DNA from: Chloranthus sessilifolius
Lineage: Eukaryota > Streptophyta > Magnoliopsida > Chloranthales > Chloranthaceae
NCBI GenBank assembly: GCA_021018995.1
Contig: CM037588.1
Span: forward strand, 145,347,725 to 145,411,724
Reading direction: 5' to 3'
DNA length: 64,000 nucleotides
The translations under genes were made by a program, and so were the position numbers. The notes under the pieces were generated by a model that saw nothing but the letters and a program-made list of their open reading frames with translations, was not told where the DNA came from and did not search any database. Of the stretch, positions 31,321 through 41,079 are shown in pieces. Within the stretch, counting starts at the first letter, position 1; every line of letters begins with the position of its first letter.

Positions 31321-32908
31321 TGTGCGACCATGGATCCTTGCGAACCCGTCGCGACGATGCGCTCGCTAAGAATGAAATGTAGAGTACCGGAGCTTTTGGT
31401 GACCCGGGAAACCTTAAAATCGATATTTTGAGCACCGAAGTGCTAAATATAACTCTGATTTACCGGTCTTTGCCAAAGGCTCTAGGGTAGGGGCTTCGGT
31501 TATCGATTAGGAAGGGTTTAGGCACCCGATCAACCCGCACGTAGCGGTCTCTATCTATGGCCAAAAATAAAAATAAAAGGGCAGAGTTTCCCCTTGCCCG
31601 AAGGCAATATGGTCCTATCAAGCTTTGAATCAAACCGAAATTTCGGCGGCGTAATGGATTGAATCCTTGGACGGAGGAGACACCAAGAAGGTAGAGGAAG
31701 AGAGGGGTGAGCCGGAGCTCACGGGCCCTTGTTGCACCGTAGAAGTCCTTCGCTTTGGCGTGCTTCCGATGGCTTAAATGGTGTGAAAATGGGTTCTAAT
31801 GCTAGGATTCAATAAAATAGGAAGTGTAGGGTGAGGCCAAAGGCTAGACTTTAGCTAAAGGGAGTGATCTAATGGTGGAACTGGATTGAAAAAGAGGAAC
31901 TAAGCTTGCTGGAATTCTGGAAAATAAGTGGCATTTTCTCTCACTAGGGTTCTCTCTTAAGAGCTCTCTAATCTTTCACCAAAAAATTCAACCCTTTGGG
32001 AAGAGGGGGGCCTCTCTATTTATAGAGAAGGGATGGGTTAGGGGCTTACTTAAGATCTAATTGGTTTAGCAATTAGGTAATCCTCCATCTAAGGTTTTCT
32101 AGGTTTTCAAGGTCCTAGGGTTTTGGGAAACTGATTTTAATGGCGGATGATGGGGTGAGACCATGGGTGACTTAAAGGTTGCCAATAAGCTCAAAGGGGG
32201 GGCAACCAACCTCAAGACACCCACCTCAACCAAGGGGATGGTCAAAGGGTCAAACCAGATGGAGGAAATTCGAGCATTTCATGATAGATACTGTAGCTAA
32301 GCTGGGCGTATATATTACATACGCCCAGCTTATGCACAGTAAAAATCAAGAAAACCAGGGAGAAACTGAGAAGATGGGTGCCCATGCTATTGGCCATCTA
32401 TGCTGGGCATATATATTATATACGCCCGACCAAATTTGGCCCTAAACATGCCAGGCGTATATAATATATACGCCTGACCAATCTAGGGCCGAATTGGGCT
32501 GGGCGTATGTAATACATACGCCTGAGTAAAAGTTGTCATTTTATGTGAAACTTCAAATGGTCATAACTTTTGAACCACAACTCCAAATGTGGTAATCTTT
32601 GGCTCGTTGGAAAGCTGGAGAAGTTCTCTTTCCAATGGTATGTGGCTCATCTTCAGCAGCGATTTGTATAAAAATTTATAGCTCTCCTCCCATCAAATGC
32701 TCAGAAGGGTTTAAATTGAGTCTGGGAAAGGATCCTAGGGTTTAGGGGTGATCTCTAAGGGTTGGGGGAATGGTTCTAAGGGGTTTTAGGTGATTCCTAA
32801 AGGTCTAGATAGGTTCCTAAGGGTTCAAGGGTACCATTGGAAGCACAAGGGTACATCTCTCCCGAAGTACAGATTGATCGTGCCTTGGGCCGAATTTGGG
32901 TGTCTACA
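31321..32908 (-). repeat. 5' LTR of the Tat element
   Basis: It begins on the minus strand TGTAGACACCC (32908) and ends GGTCGCACA (31321). A minus-strand TATA box CTATAAATAG lies at 32016-32025, in a well-conserved block. Four dyads of the GCGTATATATTATATACGC type (32298-32332, 32404-32427, 32454-32474, 32500-32522) lie about 280-500 bases upstream of it, that is in the U3 promoter part. The first is part of a longer 35-bp dyad beginning TAAGCTGGGCG. Confidence 0.95.
32016..32025 (-). promoter_or_regulatory. TATA box of the Tat 5' LTR
   Basis: CTATAAATAG flanked by AGAG..CTCT on the minus strand, identical in the other LTR (10551-10560). Transcription would start about 30 bases further, near 31985, giving a roughly 660-base R-U5 part. 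Confidence 0.75.
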
Positions 32909-32913
32909 GTAAC
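32909..32913. other. Target site duplication of the Tat element, right copy
   Basis: GTAAC follows the LTR end CTACA and equals 9846-9850. After it, the Gypsy-B LTR resumes with ACACTTCGTTTGATCG, matching the uninterrupted copy near 42930 (AACACACTTCGTTCGATC). Confidence 0.95.
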
Positions 32914-33610
32914 ACACTTCGTTTGATCGAAATTCATTTTGATCGAACGACCTCCAGATTTCAAATTCTTCCTACTTAAGTTCCTTTCGATCGATTGAAT
33001 GAATTTTCGATCGGTCGAAATGAACAGATTTCATCTGTTCTTGGGTTTTCGCACTTGTTCTCTTCTTTCCCAAATTCTAACCTCATTTCTTGTGATTCCT
33101 TGATCTTAAATTGAATAAAAACCATCACTAACAAAATTTCACAATCTAAGCTTAATTTCATACCTTGATTTCATTCGAATCCTCGAGCCTTGCTTCAAAA
33201 TCGTATTAGGGTTTACCAAGCTGACAGCAGATCATTCGTCGCTCCAAACCCTTAGCAGCTGGCCTCGAGAACGGATCGCTCTCGTATTCAATCACAATTA
33301 ATATCCGATTCACTCTCACTCTCCCCTTAATTCCTTATGATAAGCAATAAATAGGGTTTGAATGCAAATACAAATGAGGCCTTGATTTCCTTTTATAACA
33401 AGGGCCTAGGCTTCGGTATAAAACGGCTACACAAAAGTTGGGTGTATGCGGGTTCAATAACCCATAACCTACTCAACATACACTGAATCCATTCCGTCGG
33501 ATTTGATCTATAAATGTTACATAGCACATCGGCACGGTCCTCAACGTACGGATCATTAGGCACGCATACCGAGGTATATAGTTTATAGGTCAAAACTCAA
33601 GAACGTTATA
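32914..33610 (-). repeat. 3' LTR of Gypsy-B, inner part
   Basis: It matches 42935-43671. A minus-strand TATA box TATAAAAGG at 33389-33397 equals that at 43450-43458 in the 5' LTR. The LTR start reads TATAACGTTC where the other copy has TGTAACGTCC, so the terminal TG has become TA. A polypurine tract (33611-33626, minus strand CCTAAGGTGGGGAGAA) abuts it. Confidence 0.88.
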
Positions 33611-33626
33611 TTCTCCCCACCTTAGG

Positions 33627-33971
33627 AATTTTCGTCCTTGAAAATTGATCCCAGCGTGCGGTTAGGCACAAGAAGGGTGGCCTCGTACGGCACCACATAT
33701 GGCTAAACAATCCATTTCATGACGAAAATGTCATCACACATAGTCCACACAATAAATTCTATCTAATTCCATTCAGACACAACATTAACCATAAAATTTT
33801 TGTATACCAAAATTTAGATCATCGTGGCAACCATGCCACCATAGTTATAACAAATGCCAAGTAAACGTAGGAACCATGCCACCATAGTTAAAAATTTATA
33901 CATATCTACTCCTCAAATTAAATATCAAAAGAATTTTTCTCAAGCTCACAAAAGTTTTTGTTTCAAACTTG
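33627..33971. other. Gypsy-B spacer between polypurine tract and extra ORF
   Basis: No gene is seen. A short direct repeat (GCAACCATGCCACCATAGTT near 33827-33845 and 33873-33892) is the only structure noticed. Confidence 0.5.
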
Positions 33972-35422
33972 TCATGCATCAGCCCCTCCCGCCGCTCCAG
34001 TAGGATCCACCACATCAGCAGGGTTCGCCGCATCGGTAGGATCCATCACATCCTCCTTCTCCTCATCGGCCTGATCCCCGCAGTCCGCCTCGTCAGGCTG
34101 TGGGTTCTCTGTAGCAACGTCCGACGTAGAAGCGCCGAACACTTGTGCATGCATGACTGCCATCCTCTAAATGTAGTTGGTAGGGTATATGGTGTGCAAA
34201 ACGTCCTCCATGAGCAGCTCGTAGTAATCAAGGTGCTGATTGAGCTGGCGATTACTCTCCTGGATGAGAGTAGCCAACGCCTCATTGGTGATCGGAGCTG
34301 CTGGATTGTCGGGTGGTACTGGCATACGAGGTGGCTAACGAACTAGAGGGATGACCTCAGGCTGCTCATGAAGTGGCACATCGGGAGCAGGTTGATCTTG
34401 CTGTTGCGCACCTTCTGCAGGCTCTTCCTGAGGTTGAGGAGGGATAGGAGGTACTTGAAGAGCTGGTTGAAAGTGGGGTTTCAGCGGATTGAAGGTTTTC
34501 CTCCATTGCTTGAAGGTATAGAAGACCTCGATATTTGAGGATTTAGGCTCCCGTGAAGAAACCTTGTGCACAGTGGTCGCCAAATATTCATCAAGCATCG
34601 CAGAAATAAAGCTTTCATAAGGAATGTAATCCTCGAACTTTTCCGCCCCTGCCAACAGTTTCTTCCTCCCATGTTTTATCCCCTCAAACACTATGGCAGC
34701 CACATCAAACCATTTACCCTCAAAAGTGGCAAATAGTGCCACCATCAATACCCCTAATCTCTCAGTTTTATGGCGGATCGGGTACAGGTTGAATTTAAAA
34801 ATGGTATCAAGCATCCACATATAGCTCGGTAAGTGAGTTCTTCTAATGGCTCGACTAGGTGCAACCCGCCCTTGAGTCATTCTCTCCACTACATAAAGAT
34901 GGGTCAAATTTGGAGGATTTGGGGGCAACAAGTTAATTCCAGGGCCATAATCTTCAAAACATTTCAAGGCCTTGCAGGCCATCGCATGGGTAAAAATGTA
35001 TGTCTTCCCATCGATCTTTGTACAGATGGTGGTTGCAGGGTTAGGACCATCGAACATGTTTTGATAAAACAAGCACACAAGGCGCGAATAATAGTACGGA
35101 TGGATAGGTTTCAAAAGGTTATCCAAACCGGCTTTACCCAAGTAGTCAAGTGCCCAAGCGTCAATGTCGGGCACATTGGGCGTTTCGAATAATGTCGGAT
35201 GAATGGTATACTCATACGCAAATCCCTTCTCCGCCCACCATTCGTTTGGTCGGTCTTGTTGGGGCACTTGAGAATGAGTTGGTTGGCTGGCAGTGGGTTG
35301 CGGTGGAGGGTTTTGTGGTGGTTGCGAAGAACTCGTGTGGTTTTGGGTTGCGAAGAACCCGCTACAGTCTTAGGCTTCTTCGACATAGGTGTTTTAGAGG
35401 CTAATCTTGTTTTTGGAGGCAT
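33972..35422 (-). pseudogene. Extra ORF of Gypsy-B: putative plant transposon protein
   Basis: About 480 codons lie between the chromodomain and the 3' LTR. The ATG at 35422 opens a basic start (MPPKTRLASKTPMSKKPKT). After a one-base shift near 35340 the main frame runs to 34335. Conserved-looking parts are PYYYSRLVCLFYQNMFDGPN, ICTKIDGKTYIFTHAMACKA and LPSYMWMLDTIFKFNLYPIR; the fold resembles the plant 'putative transposon protein' domain found in many retroelement extra ORFs (recognised by eye). TAG codons at 34335 and near 34168 interrupt the tail, which ends in an acidic, Asp/Ala-rich segment at 33972. It has its own TATA box. Function is unknown. Confidence 0.7.
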
Positions 35423-35660
35423 GACTTGAAAAAGGAAGAAAAATCTAGGGTTCTGTTTAAATCTCTAAGATTTAGTGCAAAAAAACTGAAATCAAAAGCT
35501 CAAAGGTAGGGATTTACCAATTTGATAAGGTTTCAGGTTCGATTCCTCAGCGAATCCACGCGAAATCAAATGATCATTTCATCCCCCAACACGAAAACCC
35601 TCGAAAGCCCTAACAGAACCCGCAAATTTTTCTAAAAATTTGAACTCAAAACGGGGTCTC

Positions 35661-35670
35661 TATTTATATA
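35661..35670 (-). promoter_or_regulatory. TATA box upstream of the Gypsy-B extra ORF
   Basis: The minus strand reads TATATATAAATAGAGACC across 35673-35656, about 240 bases upstream of the ATG at 35422. It stands between a palindrome array and the ORF, which suggests an internal promoter separate from the LTR. Confidence 0.6.
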
Positions 35671-35684
35671 TATCAGACTTCGAT

Positions 35685-36095
35685 CAATCAAATAAATTTC
35701 GATCGATCGAAAGACAATAGAACATAACGAAAATGTGATTTTGATCGATCGAATTTAATTTCGATCGGTCAAAAATGACTTAAATGAGACTGGGGCCCAA
35801 CTTTTCAATCGAACGAATTTCAGTTCGATCGATCGAAATCCCAAATTTGATCGAACGAAAAATTTTAGATCGGTCGAACTTCTTAGGCCCATACAGACTT
35901 TTGATCGAACGAAATAAATTTCGTTTGATCAAAATCAAAATTCGATCGATCAAAAATTAATTCAATCAAACGAATTTAAGAAGCCTCAATTTACATAATA
36001 TCTACTTTCTGCCAGCATATTTCGATCGGTCAATTTACACCTCGATCGGTCAAAATCATATTCGATCAATCGAAACTAATTTTGATCGATCGAAA
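35685..36095. repeat. Second array of TTCGATCGATCGAA-type palindromes
   Basis: At least 14 imperfect dyads of the same three kinds as in the Gypsy-B LTRs lie directly upstream of the TATA box of the extra ORF. Spacing is again irregular. The flanking sequences are not an LTR copy, so only the motif is shared. Confidence 0.88.
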
Positions 36096-36245
36096 TTACA
36101 GAAAACACTCAATTTATGTAATTTTGAGTTTTCTTCCATTTTCTTAAGCTTTAAACATCAAACTCACCCATCTCATTCATCATTCAAATTGTTTACATAT
36201 ACTTGGGGTCACAATGGACCATTACAAATCCTTTCTCTCTCCAGA

Positions 36246-37500
36246 TCACAAAAATAATGAAGGATATTGGACGCGAATCTCGGCTTTGCGCTCCCACATC
36301 GCTTCCTCTCTAGAGTGATTCTTCCATTGAACCAACACCAAAGGAATCCGTTTTGTGCATAACACTTGTTCGGTTCGGTCTAAAATTTGCATGGATGACC
36401 GTAAGATCCCTGTAGACTTCCACTGGTGGAGCATCGAGGATATGAGTTGGGTCTCGCACGTACTTTCGTAACATAAAAATGTGAAATACGTCGTGTACTC
36501 TATCAAGCTGCGGGGGTAATGCAGCCCTATATGCAACTTCACCCACTCTTCCCAATACCTCGAGCGGTCCAATATAGCGAGGACTCAACTTTCCACGCCT
36601 TCTGAAGCGCATCACACCCTTCATTGGAGATATCTTCACAAACACATGATCTCCCACTTGAAAGTCCATGGTCGATCACTTAATATCCGCATAGCTCTTC
36701 TGCCGACTCTGTGCCGTCTTGATTCTTTCTCATATAATACGAATGGTCTCAGCATTTTCCCTTATGACTTCCGATCCCAATATAAACTTATCACCTATTT
36801 CCTCCCAATTGATCGGAGACCTACAGCTCCATTCATATAGTTCTTCATACGGAGCCATCCCAATGCTCTGCTGAAAGCTATTGTTATACGAGAATTCTAT
36901 CAACGGAAGACGCTGATCCCACGATCCTTGAAAATCAATTATGCACGCTCAAAGCATATCTGTAATAATCTAATTGACTCTCTCTATCTGACCATCAGTC
37001 TGTGGGTGGAATGCAGAACTGAAGTCCAATCTCGTGCCCATACCTTCTTGAAATCTTTGCCAGAATATCGATGTGTACAATGGGTCACGATCGAATACAA
37101 TACTTGTCAGAATATTGTGCAGTCAGACAATTTCTTTCAGGTACAAATCTGCCAACTTGCTTGTAGTGTATGTCGTGTTGTAGGGTAAAAAGTGTGCCGA
37201 CTTCGTCAGTCAATCCACTATTACCCATATAGCATTGTGGCATCTCATTGTTCTCGGTAATCCCATAATGAAGTCCATAGAAATAGATTCTCATTTCCAT
37301 TCCGGTATTGGTAGAGGTTGCAATAGGCCGGGTGGGTGTCTATGATCGACCTTTACTTGTTGACATACCAGACAGTTCGACACATACTCAACAATGTCTT
37401 TCTTCAATCCTCTCCACCAATAACACTTTCGTAAATCCTGGTACATCTTAGTACTGCTAGGATGAATGGCGTACTTGGCCTTATGAGCTTCGTCCAATAT
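36246..37500 (-). pseudogene. Gypsy-B integrase and chromodomain
   Basis: The zinc-binding part is at 37497-37370 (AIHPSSTKMYQDLRKCYWWR, then SNCLVCQQVKVDHRHPPGL). The core follows with HPQTDGQ-type motifs near 37010 and SYNNSF-type motifs near 36880, in a frame broken by several stops. The C-terminus (36669-36430) reads FQVGDHVFVKISPMKGVMRF and GPLEVLGRVGEVAYRAALPP. After a frame shift near 36400 the chromodomain reads RTEQVLCTKRIPLVLVQWKN and ends at 36246. Confidence 0.87.
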
Positions 37501-38300
37501 GGTTTACCTCCGCTCAGTATCAATAGGTATGCATAACTTTCTACGTAATAGCAATGATCCATCCTCTTTGATGCAAAAATCCCCACTGTCACCGGCACTC
37601 ACCCTTTGTCGAATGTTTAAGAGTCAGCGTCTTTCATCTAAAGTTTATAAATGTGATAAAAAATAGTTGGTCTTATTGTGAGATTTGCCAACAGTGCACC
37701 AGTATCCTTGACCTCAATATTCTTGTCATATAAAGAAAGGTCTTCCAATAATTTCCATTGTCAAAGTCCCGTAATGAGACTAGCCAACTGAGCCACATTC
37801 TTCCTACTCAACGTGTCAACCACGACGTTTGCTTTATCCGGGTGATATTGTATAGTACAGTCGTAGTCCTTAAGAAATTTGATCCATCTTTGTTGCCTCA
37901 TATTCAATTCCTTTTGCGTAAATAAGTATTTGAGGCTTTTGTGGTCCGTGAAGATCTCGAAGGTCTCACCATACAGGTAATGTCTTTAAATCTTAAGCGT
38001 AAAAATTACCGCGGCTAACTCTAGATCATGCGTCGGGTAGTTCTTCTTGTGCTCTTTCAACTGTCTTGATCCATAAGCTATGACTTTGGCATTCTGATTC
38101 AAAATACAGCCCAAACCACGACGCATCGCTATAAACAGCGAAACCCCCACTACCCGATGGAATAGCCAACACTGGAGCAGAGGTAAGCCGTTTCTTGAGT
38201 TCTTGGAAGCTCTCTTCACATTCACTGGTCCACTCAAATTTAACATTCTTCCTTGTAAGTCGGGTGAGCGGTCCTGAAATATTTGAGAATCCTTCCACAA
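37501..38300 (-). pseudogene. Gypsy-B RNase H and linker
   Basis: RNase H of the Ty3/gypsy type is visible in two frames: [20 protein letters not shown] near 38170 and [20 protein letters not shown] to [11 protein letters not shown] ending at 37986, then (after a stop) [20 protein letters not shown] near 37930. A frameshift near 38120 and stops disable it. The tail from 37780 to 37500 is degenerate. Confidence 0.85.
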
Positions 38301-38301
38301 A

Positions 38302-39238
38302 TTATCGATAATACCTAGCTAGACCGAGGAAACTGTGAATCTCCATCACAGTCTTAGGTTGCTCCCAATCTAGTACTGCCTCAATCTTCGCCGAATTGAC
38401 AGTCATGCCTGCTTTTGATACTATGTGACCGAGAAAGCTCACTTGTTCCAGCCAAAACTCACATTTACTGAGTTTGGCATATAACTGATGCTCACGTAGA
38501 GTTTGCAATGCGATGCGCAAATGATGTTCGTGTTCTTCTTTGGTCTTTGAATAAATAAGAATGTCGTCCACAAACACCACTACGCATGTATCCATGTGTT
38601 GTTTAAAGACTTGATTCATGAGGTCCATAAATGAAGCTAGTGCATTCGTCAAGCCGAAAGGCATCACTAAAAACTCGTAATGCCCGTATCTAGTCCTGAA
38701 TGTCATCTTCTGCATGCCTTCGGCCTTCACCTTTAATTGATAGTACTCGAATCTCAAATCGATCTTCATAAAGAATTTCACACCTTGCAACTGGTCAAAC
38801 ATATCGTCGATTCTTGGTAATGGGTACTTGTTCTTGATCGTAAGCTTGTTTAATTGGCAGTTGTCGATGCAAAGTCTCATCGACCCGTCCTTCTTAACAA
38901 ACAAGACCGGTGCTCCCCAAGGGGATACACTTGGTCTTATAAAGCCCTTATCCAACAATTCTTGCAATTGCTCCTTTAACTCTTTCAATTCGGCCGGAGC
39001 CATTTGATAGGGAGCTTTGGAGACTGGTTCCGTGCCTGGAGTTAAATATATTGCAAATTCAATCTCCCGGTCAGGTGGCAATCTGGTAGCTCGTCGGGAA
39101 ACACGTCCTCAAACTCACAGGCAATTGAAATATCGGTGATAACATTCTTTGTTTCCTTTTGCTCTTGTAGGAAAGCTAAATACCATTCACACCCATTCTT
39201 CATCATCCATTCAGCTCATACTGCGGAGATGATCGGCA
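38302..39238 (-). pseudogene. Gypsy-B reverse transcriptase
   Basis: An open frame of 259 residues (39081-38302) covers most of [62 protein letters not shown] and the catalytic box [14 protein letters not shown], which is intact. It ends [12 protein letters not shown] at a stop. A frame break near 39085-39100 separates it from the linker to protease. Changes such as DLRFEYY for DLRSGYH suggest decay. Confidence 0.92.
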
Positions 39239-39627
39239 TTATCTTTCCCTTCTCACCAATAAACTGAAAGGACTTTTATTTGGCAGACGAAAAGTGACTA
39301 TTTTTCGTAGGTAGTCAACGCTTGCACAATAAGCGGATAGCCAATTCATGCTAAGGAGTACACCAAGTCCTTGCATATTCAATAAAATGAGGTCTGTTGT
39401 AGTCTCTTGATCCTCCACTTGAATAATGACTGATCGGTAACAGGTGTCTGCGATTACTGCATTCCTCGTAGGAACGGACACGCCCAAAATAAAATCTAAC
39501 TCCTCGGGTACAATTTTCAACTTCCCCGTGAATTAAGGAGTTATATATGAGTGGGTAGACCCTGGGTCTATCAGAACTCGTGCAACACAACGATTGCCGT
39601 TATTTTTTCGATAGAGTTGCAGTGTAC
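39239..39627 (-). pseudogene. Gypsy-B protease
   Basis: The frame after the intron-like segment reads VLIDPGSTHSYITP near 39565, with the aspartic protease site. One TAA at about 39534 interrupts it, and the frame goes on as KIVPEELDFILGVSVPTRNA and MQGLGVLLSMNWLSAYCASV to 39239. In the family the last motif reads D(V/I)ILGMDWL; here it is VLLSMNWL, a decayed form. Confidence 0.85.
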
Positions 39628-39772
39628 CTATATAATTTAATACATACACTAACGTTCAGACAGGCATGTCATGACCACACAATTACCAAGATGCACCTAG
39701 ATCTTTCCCTATCAATGCACTTCCTTCATCTAGAAAATAAGTAAATGGTGTTAAGCATAAAAAAATTTATAC
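39628..39772 (-). other. Putative 145-nt intron between zinc knuckle and protease of Gypsy-B
   Basis: The minus strand begins GTATAAATTT at 39772 and ends TATATAG at 39628. Its removal joins CAAG to GTACACTGC in frame. The position is the same as in Gypsy-1 (after a Val-Ile-Gln codon run), while the sequences inside differ. Confidence 0.62.
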
Positions 39773-40952
39773 CTTGAATCACGTCGTTACTCGCACGGGC
39801 ATCTTCAGCTGTTACTGCAAAAGCATGGCCTTGGACGACAGGTCTCATAGGTTGTGTCAGCCTCTGCACCGTAGCAGTAGAAACAGTGCCCTCTTTCCTC
39901 ATCTCGGGGTAGTCTCGTATCCTGTGGCCTATTTTCCCACATTTAAAGCATCCTCCCGTGTCCCGTCTACAGTCCGACATTTTATGTGCTGACATGAGCA
40001 GGGCCTTCTCTACGGAACGGTCTCGTAGGAGTAAATGTATTAGACCTCTGATAACTTGTATAGGCTGGTCTTGAAACTGGAGTAGGTGCTGACAACCTCG
40101 ACTTTTTGTTCCCCGAGTCGTAGTCACTCACTCCCCCCGGATTTACCTTATTCTTCCAATCACGCCTCTTATTTATATCCCTTTCTGCAATGATGGCCTT
40201 CTCCATCATGTCAGCATACGTCTCTAGCTCAAATATCGATACCCTTTCTTGAATACTTGGTCTCAGGCCTTCTTCGAATCTACTGCCCTTCATTTCTTCT
40301 ATGGCTACCAATTCTGGAACGAACCTTGACAAACGTACAAATTCATTGCCGTACTCCCGTACGGTCATGCTCCCTAGTACAAGATTTGTAAAATCCTTCT
40401 TCAACTGATTTGTTAAACACCCTTACGAACTCGACCCATGTCCATTGATCTTGGAAACCCTCGACTTCCCTCTTTCTTAACACTGACTTCCACCAAGCAT
40501 CGACGTCGCCTTCAAGTTGGAAGGAGGCCCAACCAACTTTCTCATGTTCAAGGCTCAGGAGTCTCTCCAGTAACTTCTCCATCTGCTTTAACAATTTTTT
40601 CGCTTCGAGCGGATCCGTCTGCCCTAGAAATATCGGAGGTCTCAATCTCCTGAAATCCACAAAGGATGATGGCAACAATGCAGGAGGTGGTGGTGGTTGC
40701 TATTGATGATTGACATTATTGGCGGCTAACAACGACGTCTGCTCAGCCAAAAGAGTAGTCTGTTGAGTCTACTGAGTCATAGCAACGGCTATGGCCTCCA
40801 TAGCCCTATCCATCCTGTCAGTAGACTCATCACGATGACCCCTCTCCGCCTCAAGAGGTGGTCTCTACTCTCCTCCAGAACCTGAAGGAATATCATCAAT
40901 ACTTCTCACACTCTGGCAACCTCCTCTAGGCCGACCTCTCCCACGTTGATCC
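39773..40952 (-). pseudogene. Gypsy-B gag
   Basis: The ATG at 40952 gives the usual Arg/Gly-rich start (MDQRGRGRPRGG). The gag domain is at 40678-40350 (VGWASFQLEGDVDAWWKSVL) and, after a frameshift near 40395, MTVREYGNEFVRLSRFVPEL. The zinc knuckle near 39950-39905 reads CFKCGKIGHRIRDYPE: the last cysteine has become tyrosine (TGT or TGC to TAT or TAC), another G-to-A change. Stops at about 40855, 40770 and 40700 break the N-terminal part. Confidence 0.87.
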
Positions 40953-41065
40953 ATTGAAATCTGTTATAATGAAACAAAGGTCTCATTAACAGACGGTCCC
41001 TAGTATCCAACAAAATGTCAAATCTTTAAACGGTCTAAGACTTGTCAGACATCTCTAAAGCCGTT

Positions 41066-41077
41066 GCTCTGATACCA
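41066..41077 (-). other. Primer binding site of Gypsy-B, initiator tRNA-Met
   Basis: The minus strand reads TGGTATCAGAGC, perfectly complementary to the 3' end of plant initiator tRNA-Met, two bases after the LTR end CTGTCACA (41080). Confidence 0.92.
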
Positions 41078-41079
41078 AC

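Larger units (their letters stand above)
9851..32908 (-). mobile_element. Tat/Ogre-lineage Ty3/gypsy element, 23,058 bp, with two antisense genes
   Basis: It is bounded by two near-identical 1.6 kb LTRs with TG...CA ends and a perfect GTAAC duplication. Gag-pol is on the minus strand: gag (29820-26186), protease/G-patch (25945-24514), RT/RNase H/second RNase H (24190-22160) and integrase (to 20925). The second RNase H, the tRNA-Arg primer site, the LTR start TGTAGACACC and the great length are marks of the Tat/Ogre lineage. Two plant-mobile-domain genes run on the plus strand between integrase and the 3' LTR. Antisense extra ORFs of this kind are known in this lineage. Catalytic residues are largely kept, but scattered stop codons make this copy non-autonomous. 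Confidence 0.95.

Noticed and set aside
31321..32908. Reading the Tat element on the plus strand, with GATGCCCCTC after 11423 as primer site
   Set aside because: Gag-pol is on the minus strand, and the other inner LTR border holds the tRNA-Arg primer site, so 11424-11436 is the polypurine tract.
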